From positions 434,001 to 498,000 of the forward strand of contig NZ_CP155071.1 in assembly GCF_039621855.1 (NCBI RefSeq): a stretch of 64,000 bases of DNA, written 5' to 3'. A model generated the notes under the pieces. The model was not told where the DNA came from. It did not search any database and saw nothing but the letters and a program-made list of their open reading frames with translations. Shown here piece by piece: positions 57,496-64,000 of this stretch; position 1 is the stretch's first letter; every line of letters starts with the position of its first letter. The translations under genes and the position numbers were made by a program. This DNA comes from Erwinia sp. HDF1-3R (GTDB lineage Bacteria; Pseudomonadota; Gammaproteobacteria; Enterobacterales; Enterobacteriaceae).

Positions 57496-60084
57496 TTAAC
57501 CCTTGGGTTGGCCCGGGGTCTTAAGATGTGCCATCAACGCGGGTTTTACTGCGCCGTGAGTAAGTGCATCCGAAGCCAGTGGCAGACAGATGCGGTGGAG
57601 CCTTGTAAACGTTTTGGGGGTAGAAAGAGACGGCGATTCAAGTTCAATAGTAAAATTGCAGCCCATTTCACTTTTGCTTCCCCAACGCACTGAAAGACTT
57701 GCGTCATCTTCCTTCAGTCGAACATATATCTGCCCACCCTGGGCGACCACTCCCACGTGCTCGCCATTGGCTTTTCTCACCGCCGCGCCAAAGGGCAACG
57801 CATTACCATCCGGAAGCTCAGCACGGATCAGGACCATACGTCCGCGCTGCGTTGGGTAGTCGATTCTTACAATCGCTCCCTGATGTGGTGCCACCTGCTG
57901 GCTGGTATTTTGCAATTCCACATTCCAGGGCAGCCCCTTAGGACTGATAGCGATCTGATTAATACGGTAAGGGTTCAGATAAGGCACGAGGGCCATGCCA
58001 TTTTTATCAAGGCTAACGCCAGAGTAACCCTCGATGGTGGCCCCGGCTGCGTGCTGAGCAGAGACGACGGCCATCGTGCTGAGGTTGCTATAAGGGCTGA
58101 GTATCAGACCATCAGAGATACCTACAATACTGCCGCTAAGTCCGCCTGACAGACCATAGTAGCCTTTACCACCAGAGTAACCCGCGTTCATTGTTGTACC
58201 AGAGGAGATATAATTTCCATTAAGGCTGCCGGAGTAATTATTATTCTTATTCTTACTGGCCGAAGCATTATATCCCATTTGATTACGTTCACCGGCCTGA
58301 CCGCTGACGCCTAACTGGCTGGTAGATCCCTTTTTTTCCAGGGTGGTATAGCTGTTAATGTTGGCACTCTGCCGCCCGGTGCCTAACGGCAGGGAGAAAT
58401 TAAGCAGATACTGCGTTTCCGAATCTACCTGGCTAAAGGTTTTGTTTATCGACAGGCCATAGCTCAGGAAGCCGTAATAATTATTGTAACTAATCTGAAA
58501 CTGGGTATTGGTATAGCCTTTATTCCAGAAATTTTCTCTGAAGCCGGAGAGGTAAACCTGCCCCATATTTTCACTTAGCGGTTGGCTCAGAGTTAATGAG
58601 ATTCGGTTTTTAGGCCGATTAAGCCGTCTTAGCAGATTATTGCCACCGGGATTGTTTTCAATTAAATCCTGTAGATATACCGCATTGTATATATCCAGAT
58701 AACCGGGTGATGAGAAGCGGTAAGCCGCCAGAGAGATATTGCTGTTTGTGGACGTCAGCAGTTTGCTATAGCTTGCTTTCGTGCTGACGCCATGGCGTGA
58801 TTCTTCTTTATATTTGAATTCTGTACCGGAGATGTCAAATGAGAACGCACCGACCGGCGTGCCCAACGCGCTACCGATTACGCCTGAACTCCAGTTGCCC
58901 GTACTGGTTAACCCCGTATAGGCTGTCAGCAGATTACTGATACCTTGCTTATAGGTAGCCTGAACAAACAGAGGCTGATCTTTGAGGTTGAGATTACGCA
59001 GCTGGCCTGCAACAAGGCTGTAATTTTTCATTCCAGGCCGCAGGAGCTGGGTAACAGAAGAAAAAGGAACGGAAAAGGAGGATCGCGTTCCATCCGCCTC
59101 AGTAACGGTGACGTCTAAATCACCCCCATAGCCGGATGGGTAGAGGTCGTGGATAGAAAACTCCCCGGGCGGTACCGTGGTTTCATAAATTACATTTCCA
59201 CGCTGCTTAATGGTGATTTTGGCATTGGTTTTGGCAATACCCCTGACGACAGGCGCGTATCCCCGGAGTGAATCAGGTAGCATCAGATCTGCAGTCGCCA
59301 GCTGGACGCCGCGAAAAGAAAAGGAGTCGAAGATTTCACCTGAGGTGCTGGAGTCGCCCATCAGTAAGCGTGAATTCAGGAGGACAATGTCCCGCTGCAC
59401 ATTGGTACTAAAACGGTTGTAGCGTCGGCCCGCTGTCTGATTCCAGTGCAGCGTACCGGCGTGGCGCAGGAGCCAGGGGCCAAGATTCAGCCCGGATCTG
59501 AGATCGCCATAAAATGATCGACTAACATTGTTGCCATTATGCTGTTCGAAGTAGCTGGTATTATAACTGGCAAACAGGCCATTTACGCCATAGGTCCACA
59601 TCGAAGGTGGAACATACCCGCGTGCCAGCTGGTTTAGGTGGGCCTGCGGAATGGATAAGTCGATGCGCATAGCCGAGAGATTCATCACCACGCTGCCGTC
59701 CGGCAATACTTCCTTTAAGGTCATGCACTGCGACGGCTCTGTGAGACGTTCCATTAATTCGGGCGAGATAACGCTGGTTTTTATTCCGGACAGCGTGATG
59801 ATTTCCTGGTTGATGCAAATTCTTGAATGGCCTGCTTTTTCTGTAACATTAATACTGCTACGACCAATAAGTCGGCCATTCACATAGACATCCGGGAAAT
59901 ATTTACCGGGCAATATCCGGTATTCCCCATTGAATCGGGAGATATCAATATCGCCGCCCGCCATGCGGTTAAGAAAGTCGGGATTAAATTTAACCGCAGC
60001 CAGTAAAGGTGATTTTATGAGTATTGACACACATATCATTGTAGTGACTGAGAGAACGAACCTGGAAAGTACGCGGAGTTTCAT
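57496..60084 (-). CDS. Fimbrial outer-membrane usher
   Basis: An 862-residue FimD/PapC-type usher that recruits chaperone-subunit complexes and threads the pilus through the outer membrane. The signal peptide is followed by VKFNPDFLNRMAGGDIDISRFN and YFPDVYVNGRLIG (the chaperone-binding N-terminal domain), the 24-strand barrel with the plug (DLYPSGYGGDLDVTVTEADG), and the C-terminal domains (AALPFGA-like NALPFGAAVRKANGEHVGVVAQGGQIYV, with GCNFTIEL cysteine). It lies 30 bp after the chaperone gene. Confidence 0.93.
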   Translation of the reverse strand: MKLRVLSRFVLSVTTMICVSILIKSPLLAAVKFNPDFLNRMAGGDIDISRFNGEYRILPGKYFPDVYVNGRLIGRSSINVTEKAGHSRICINQEIITLSGIKTSVISPELMERLTEPSQCMTLKEVLPDGSVVMNLSAMRIDLSIPQAHLNQLARGYVPPSMWTYGVNGLFASYNTSYFEQHNGNNVSRSFYGDLRSGLNLGPWLLRHAGTLHWNQTAGRRYNRFSTNVQRDIVLLNSRLLMGDSSTSGEIFDSFSFRGVQLATADLMLPDSLRGYAPVVRGIAKTNAKITIKQRGNVIYETTVPPGEFSIHDLYPSGYGGDLDVTVTEADGTRSSFSVPFSSVTQLLRPGMKNYSLVAGQLRNLNLKDQPLFVQATYKQGISNLLTAYTGLTSTGNWSSGVIGSALGTPVGAFSFDISGTEFKYKEESRHGVSTKASYSKLLTSTNSNISLAAYRFSSPGYLDIYNAVYLQDLIENNPGGNNLLRRLNRPKNRISLTLSQPLSENMGQVYLSGFRENFWNKGYTNTQFQISYNNYYGFLSYGLSINKTFSQVDSETQYLLNFSLPLGTGRQSANINSYTTLEKKGSTSQLGVSGQAGERNQMGYNASASKNKNNNYSGSLNGNYISSGTTMNAGYSGGKGYYGLSGGLSGSIVGISDGLILSPYSNLSTMAVVSAQHAAGATIEGYSGVSLDKNGMALVPYLNPYRINQIAISPKGLPWNVELQNTSQQVAPHQGAIVRIDYPTQRGRMVLIRAELPDGNALPFGAAVRKANGEHVGVVAQGGQIYVRLKEDDASLSVRWGSKSEMGCNFTIELESPSLSTPKTFTRLHRICLPLASDALTHGAVKPALMAHLKTPGQPKG

Positions 60085-60114
60085 ATGATCATCCTTGAGT
60101 TACTAAAGTGGCAT

Positions 60115-60852
60115 TCAGCTCTCTGTAAGGGGGCGCTTTATCATTGCACCATAATCATTAATGTAATTTAAGAAAACCTGGTAATCCCTGGCCAGATATT
60201 CTCTTTTCAGATTAATTGACGCTGTAGTGAAAGGTGAAATCATACTACCCTGTACAGTTGCAATAATTTTACTTCCGCGCTGGATATCCAGGGACGAAAG
60301 CGTGACGTGAAACGCAGAACGGTTTTTTACATAAATTTTAACGGTGTCGCCAGGCGCTTCTTTGGAAATAAATAAATCTATTTTCGCAATGGCATCGGTA
60401 AACGATAACTTATCAAGCTCCGTCGGCCTGAAAAAGAGTTTCATCCTTGTGCGGAAGGCCATCTGCAGTTCGTTACCGTCATTGTTTTCAGCTTGAGGCG
60501 GAATATCTACTATATTGAACCAAAAAACACTCTCTCTTTCTGTCGGTAGTGCCTGCCCGGTATAGGTAATTCTCAGGCTTTGTCCCTGGCCGGGTTCAAT
60601 GCGCGAGACAGGCGGTAATATTAAAAAGGGGACATCCATTGTGTTTATTTTTTGTTCTTCATTGCCTTCGTCTATCCACGCCTGTACAAGAGAGGGCTGT
60701 ATCCCCTTATTTTCGAGTCGGACAATGACTTCCTTTTCTTTTTCATTATAAATCACACGCGTACCGTTAATGACAATGCCGGCACTTATGATATTTGAAA
60801 AAGCGAATAGGGATAAAACTGCGGATCTGACGACAGTAGTACATAAGTTCAT
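60115..60852 (-). CDS. Periplasmic fimbrial chaperone
   Basis: A 245-residue FimC/PapD-type chaperone that donates its G1 strand to pilin subunits. Signal peptide, then GIVINGTRVIYNEKEKEVIVRLENKG (conserved TRVIY), the LPPVSRIEPGQGQSLRI strand and TERESVFWFNIVDIPP, the family signature. The second Ig domain ends near residue 240. The short F1-G1 region suggests the FGS subclass. Confidence 0.93.
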   Translation of the reverse strand: MNLCTTVVRSAVLSLFAFSNIISAGIVINGTRVIYNEKEKEVIVRLENKGIQPSLVQAWIDEGNEEQKINTMDVPFLILPPVSRIEPGQGQSLRITYTGQALPTERESVFWFNIVDIPPQAENNDGNELQMAFRTRMKLFFRPTELDKLSFTDAIAKIDLFISKEAPGDTVKIYVKNRSAFHVTLSSLDIQRGSKIIATVQGSMISPFTTASINLKREYLARDYQVFLNYINDYGAMIKRPLTES

Positions 60853-60910
60853 CGTATATTCCTTAATAAATCGGGGTGAGTCCCCGATTTATTAAAAGTA
60901 CAGGTTATTA

Positions 60911-61462
60911 TTAATCGTAATCGATAGAGTAGGTCACTTTGGTATCAACTTTTCCCGGTTTAACGTCGTCTGTGACGGCATAATAACGCATTTTATAAAC
61001 CAGGTTGGCAGCACCCCCTACCAGATCTGTTGCGGCGTGAGTACGCTGGCTGCTGCTACCCGCCTGAAGTACGTCTTCCTTATCGTTCAGCAGCTGAACG
61101 TCAACGTTTTCTGCACCCTCAGCCGTAGTATTGGTATTAATCAGTCGGCCGGTGACGGCATCAACAGCGGCACCTGTTTCAAACCAGGCGCGCACGCCAC
61201 CTGTGGCGGGTGTACAGTTGGTCAGCTTGATCACAAAGCTGGTACCACCGGCAGTGTCGCCCGCTTTAGCCAGGTTTCTGGTTGATAATTTTGGCAGACT
61301 TACGGTACCGTTACCGGACTTGTCATTATCTAAAGCGACATCACAGGTCGAGGCGGTTATTGCGCCGTCAACAATAATTGAACCTGATGGTGTAGCCAGG
61401 CTCGGGAATGAGACCAGAGCGCTGGTCGCTATAACTAATGATGCAATGAGTGTCTTTTTCAT
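60911..61462 (-). CDS. Major fimbrial subunit (FimA-type pilin)
   Basis: A 183-residue type 1-like pilin. Signal peptide (KKTLIASLVIATSALVSFPSLA), then GSIIVDGAITASTCDVALDNDKSG with the first cysteine, the second cysteine in FVIKLTNCTPATGG, and the C-terminal VTYSIDYD, a beta-zipper ending with penultimate Tyr. ATG 61462 is preceded by AAGGAA; the longer frame to 61489 lacks a site. It is the first gene of the operon pilin-chaperone-usher-adhesin. No invertible fim switch or recombinase is visible. Confidence 0.92.
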   Translation of the reverse strand: MKKTLIASLVIATSALVSFPSLATPSGSIIVDGAITASTCDVALDNDKSGNGTVSLPKLSTRNLAKAGDTAGGTSFVIKLTNCTPATGGVRAWFETGAAVDAVTGRLINTNTTAEGAENVDVQLLNDKEDVLQAGSSSQRTHAATDLVGGAANLVYKMRYYAVTDDVKPGKVDTKVTYSIDYD

Positions 61463-61568
61463 CTTATATTCCTTTATAAATAGGTTCACAACGGTAGATT
61501 TAAGTTTATCTCTATGAAGTCTGGAGATATTTTTAAAAAAACTAATTGGGTCTTTAATTCAGAAAGGG

Positions 61569-61661
61569 TTACTTTCCGCAAAGCCAGTAATGAAAATACA
61601 ACCGAGCAGAGCCAACGCATGTTATCGCCATCGCTAATTCACCGGACGCAACTTTACTCAT
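61569..61661 (-). other. Tiny hydrophobic reading frame after the second microcin remnant
   Basis: A 30-codon frame (MSKVASGELAMAITCVGSAR onward) whose ATG overlaps the stop region of the second precursor remnant (ATGAGTAA). Its position is that of an immunity gene, but it is short and has no clear ribosome-binding site. The remainder of gap 61463-61653 shows no other gene apart from the AAGGAA site of the pilin gene. Confidence 0.2.
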
Positions 61662-61821
61662 TACAACCGCCCTGGCCGACTGTCGGGGAAGGGCCGGTAA
61701 CAGGGCTTATCCATTGGCGATCGGAGTTATTCGAACCGGTGCCACGGATAATATCAAGAATTAATCAGGTGAGTATTCCGCCTGATACCTGAGCTAATTA
61801 TTTAATGCAGAGCTGACGCAT
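61654..61821 (-). pseudogene. Decayed class II microcin precursor 2
   Basis: ATG 61821 follows an excellent GGGAGG. The frame reads MRQLCIK, stop, LAQVSGG, ILT, stop, then LILDIIRGTGSNNSDRQW and on to GQGGCNE, stop. The first 15 codons align without gaps to the colicin V leader MRTLTLNELDSVSGG, with the stop TAA exactly where Glu8 (GAA) stands. Two in-frame stops make it a pseudogene unless the stops are suppressed or are sequencing errors. It lies downstream of the CvaB-type exporter. Confidence 0.65.
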
Positions 61822-61873
61822 ATAGCCTTCCTCCCGTTACGTGGATGTATTGAAAATTCAATTAATAACTTCC

Positions 61874-62147
61874 TTAGAAATCGTCAGCAAAATTCATTGC
61901 GAGATTCCAGTCATTGACCACACAATAAAGTGCGTCCTGAACGCCTCCGGCTATAACCGCCGCAATCATGCCGATCAATGTACTGAAAGCGCTAACGCCC
62001 AGCCCACCCCGCTTATCGCCGCCGCGGGCGGCACGTTTGAATATTGCGCTGGTCACCCCCCCGGGAAAAGAATTACAGCAGTACCAGGGGGGCTAAAAAA
62101 GTTTCCCCTGATACTTTATTTATTTTTGAAGGGTGTAATTCACGCAT
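61874..62147 (-). pseudogene. Frameshifted class II microcin precursor 1
   Basis: ATG 62147 reads MRELHPSKINKVSGE then TFLAPLVLL and stops at 62073. The first 15 residues match the double-glycine leader shape (MRxL, x-I/L-N, VSG at 12-14). A second frame, open from 62092 to 61874, encodes VTSAIFKRAARGGDKRGG, then the hydrophobic STLIGMIAAVIAGGV and the tail VVNDWNLAMNFADDF, a microcin-like core. Adding one G to the G4 run at 62105-62108 restores VSGG, and one to the G7 run at 62056-62062 joins that frame to the core. The product would be about 91 residues. It lies 96 bp after the exporter gene. Confidence 0.65.
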
Positions 62148-62243
62148 TGATTGAGCTCTCTTGTTTTATAGTGTTAACAACAAATTTCGAGAGCTGAGAT
62201 TATCGGGAAGGCTACTGTCCAACAATAGTATAAAGTCTAAAGC

Positions 62244-64000
62244 CTACTTAAAGAGGTTTTTTTTGTTGATAATTTTTAATTCCCCCTTATCAAGACAAAT
62301 TACCCGGTCAGCGCTGAGGATGGTTTCAGGGCGATGCGCTATTATAATTCTGGTTATTTTCATATTCGATATTTCGTTATTAATAGCGCTTTCTCTTGCA
62401 ACGTCAAGGTGGCTGGTTGCTTCATCGAGAATAAGCAATTTTGGCCGTCTGTATAGAGCCCTGGCCAGCAGGATACGTTGAATTTGCCCCCCTGATAAAG
62501 AAGACCCCATATCGCCAACCAGACTGTTATACCCCATAGGCATGGCCAGAACATCTTCATGTATTCGGGCAATGTGAGCGGCTTCTGTTGCTCTATTTTC
62601 ATCATATGTCGCATCGAAGAAACAAATGTTATCCATAATGGAGCCCGCAAACAAAATGTCATCCTGCATGACACTTCCAACAAGATTACGGAAGTATTTC
62701 ATGCCCAATTTCTTAATATCCATATCATTAATCATAATCTCGCCCGACTCCGGGCGAAGAAGGCCTAACATCAGTTTTGCCAGCGTACTTTTTCCCTGTC
62801 CTGAGGGGCCGATAATAGCAATGGACTCACCCGCCGCTATCGTAAAGCTGCAATTTTTTAGAATGTAGGGCTCCGTCTCCGCATAGCGAAAATCGATGTT
62901 TTTAATCGCAACCGTGCAGGGCTCATCATCTTCAGGTAGCGCAGCCAGGTTCTCAGTATTCCTCTCGGTTTCTGTCAGAACGATATCTGCCAGGCGCTCA
63001 CCGTGCAGTCTGAGCATTGAAAACTCAATAACAGCATCAACTAAACCCGTCATGCGCGAGATGAACTGATCGGAAAAGCTGATAAAAGCGACCAGCATGC
63101 CGCCAGTGAAGTTTCCATCCAGCACCTGAATAGCGGCCAGCCAGACGAGAATAATACGGCTTATCCCCGACGTTAACCCTTGTAACACGCTGAAAAGAAT
63201 GGAAAGTCTTTGAATTTTTATGCCTTTATTAGTTACCTGGACTAACTCGCTGGCATAGCTGGATACGCGGATCTCTTCTTTATTATTGAGCTTTACGGCC
63301 TGCATGCCCCGAATGGATTCCAGCAGCTGAGACTGTGCTTTTGCAGAGGCTATCAGCTGATCTTCATTGGCCTGCCTGAACGGGCGGAAGGAAACCGCTC
63401 TGAGCAGGGTATAGATAGCCACGGTAGCCAATACGATCCAGGTGAGAGTACTGTTATAGCTAAAGAGCACAAAAAGGGTCACGACGGCCATCGCGCCATC
63501 AAGAATGGAGCTGATAAAGCGGGTGGTCAGCGTATTCTGTATCGTACCTATGGAGCCAAACCTCGAGACGATATCCCCGATATGTCTTTCATGAAAATAG
63601 GACATCGGCAGACCGAGTAAGTGGGAGCAAATATTACTGGACCACTGAACGCTTAGCAGACTGGAGAACCAGGTCGTCACCCAGGAACGCAATGCAGAAA
63701 TGCCGGTTTGCAAAATAATGATGCAGATAAACGCACATCCCAGCAGCGTCAGCAGATCCCTGTCGGCCGATACCAGTACCTGGTCCATCACCCACTGCAT
63801 GTAAAAAGGGGAGAGCAGGCCAAATACTTCAAGCGCAATGGACAGCACCATAATATGAAAGAAAACGGTTCCAATGCCTGTAACGTTGCTAATTAAATTC
63901 AGCATCGACAGGCGGCTTTTTTCATTTTTTTGCTCGAAATTGCAGTTTGGATAGAGCTCAAGTGCAACGCCGGTAAAGGACTCTGAAGCCTGCTCAAACG
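62244..64000 (-). CDS. CvaB-type peptidase-containing ABC exporter (N-terminus outside window)
   Basis: Bacteriocin-processing ABC transporter. In-window translation continues upstream of ATG 63905 without a stop to the window edge; the edge residues SFTGVALELYPNCNF are the end of a C39 cysteine protease domain, so the start lies beyond 64000. Then come six membrane segments (MVLSIALEVFGLLSPFYMQ onward, with SYFHERHIGDIVSRFGSI) and the nucleotide-binding domain with Walker A GPSGQGKST, signature LSGGQIQR and Walker B LLILDEATSHLD. The C39 domain cleaves double-glycine leaders while exporting the peptide. The HlyD-type partner (CvaA) would be expected upstream. Confidence 0.92.
   Translation of the reverse strand, partial: FEQASESFTGVALELYPNCNFEQKNEKSRLSMLNLISNVTGIGTVFFHIMVLSIALEVFGLLSPFYMQWVMDQVLVSADRDLLTLLGCAFICIIILQTGISALRSWVTTWFSSLLSVQWSSNICSHLLGLPMSYFHERHIGDIVSRFGSIGTIQNTLTTRFISSILDGAMAVVTLFVLFSYNSTLTWIVLATVAIYTLLRAVSFRPFRQANEDQLIASAKAQSQLLESIRGMQAVKLNNKEEIRVSSYASELVQVTNKGIKIQRLSILFSVLQGLTSGISRIILVWLAAIQVLDGNFTGGMLVAFISFSDQFISRMTGLVDAVIEFSMLRLHGERLADIVLTETERNTENLAALPEDDEPCTVAIKNIDFRYAETEPYILKNCSFTIAAGESIAIIGPSGQGKSTLAKLMLGLLRPESGEIMINDMDIKKLGMKYFRNLVGSVMQDDILFAGSIMDNICFFDATYDENRATEAAHIARIHEDVLAMPMGYNSLVGDMGSSLSGGQIQRILLARALYRRPKLLILDEATSHLDVARESAINNEISNMKITRIIIAHRPETILSADRVICLDKGELKIINKKNLFK

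Noticed and set aside
61463-61560. A phase-variable fim switch upstream of the pilin gene
   Set aside because: No inverted-repeat pair flanking a promoter and no recombinase gene in the window.
61514-61792. A 92-codon plus-strand frame opposite the microcin region
   Set aside because: Composition is not protein-like and it is antisense to the precursor remnant; no ribosome-binding site.
61874-62056. The 60-codon frame from GTG 62056 as a stand-alone gene
   Set aside because: It has no proper ribosome-binding site, and its meaning is clear only when joined to the upstream leader; it is listed as part of precursor 1.

Overview
The window is chromosomal DNA of an enterobacterium. The core genes follow the E. 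coli K-12 order: dnaB, tyrB, uvrA/ssb, yjcB, soxS/soxR, ghxP, yjcE, acs-yjcH-actP, gltP. The proteins are close to but distinct from those of E. coli. A three-subunit membrane gluconate dehydrogenase, an enterobacterial TreF and many accessory inserts fit Erwiniaceae (Erwinia/Pantoea relatives) best. The genus is an inference; no rRNA or tRNA gene was seen.

Layout. 1-9030: dnaB (5' end cut by the window), tyrB, yjbQR, a zinc alcohol dehydrogenase, and uvrA divergent from ssb across a LexA box. alr, which lies between dnaB and tyrB in E. coli, is absent; the gap holds a decayed Lrp-type helix-turn-helix. 9083-16407: an accessory block between ssb and yjcB with an HxlR/NmrA-type reductase pair, a DUF3828 lipoprotein-like protein, a VirK/YbjX protein with a candidate PhoP box, an AT-rich stretch with an IS3-family remnant, and a two-gene polysaccharide islet (Wzx-like flippase and TupA-like ATP-grasp). 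16470-32485: yjcB, soxS/soxR with its textbook operator, a glutathione transferase, ghxP, yjcE, an Rpn nuclease, a cidR/cidAB-type set, a yfaZ-like porin, actP-yjcH-acs and gltP. 32486-43000: a very large type V autotransporter preceded by the stump of another, the aerotaxis sensor aer with a sigma-28 promoter, and sbmA. 43157-47164: a gluconate dehydrogenase operon behind a perfect GntR-type operator. 47164-56216: three regulator/enzyme pairs, a YrdC-like protein, treF, qorR/qorB and a YceI protein. 56460-61462: a four-gene chaperone-usher fimbrial operon. 61654-64000: the downstream end of a class II microcin export cluster with a CvaB-type transporter cut by the window end.

Main discoveries. 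(1) Directly downstream of the CvaB-type exporter lie two unannotated, decayed microcin precursor genes. Each has an N-terminus that aligns without gaps to the 15-residue colicin V double-glycine leader. One is broken by a stop codon at the conserved Glu8 position, the other by homopolymer frameshifts. (2) treF reads full length only from an AUC codon placed 5 nt after a perfect AGGAGG; the first ordinary start would remove about 100 residues. (3) A strong minus-strand intrinsic terminator about 480 nt beyond sbmA ends a structured, unannotated RNA whose loop region is complementary to the ArcZ seed as recalled from E. coli. (4) A GntR operator in front of the flavin dehydrogenase operon supports gluconate as its inducer and substrate. 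All homology calls are by eye; no searches were run.
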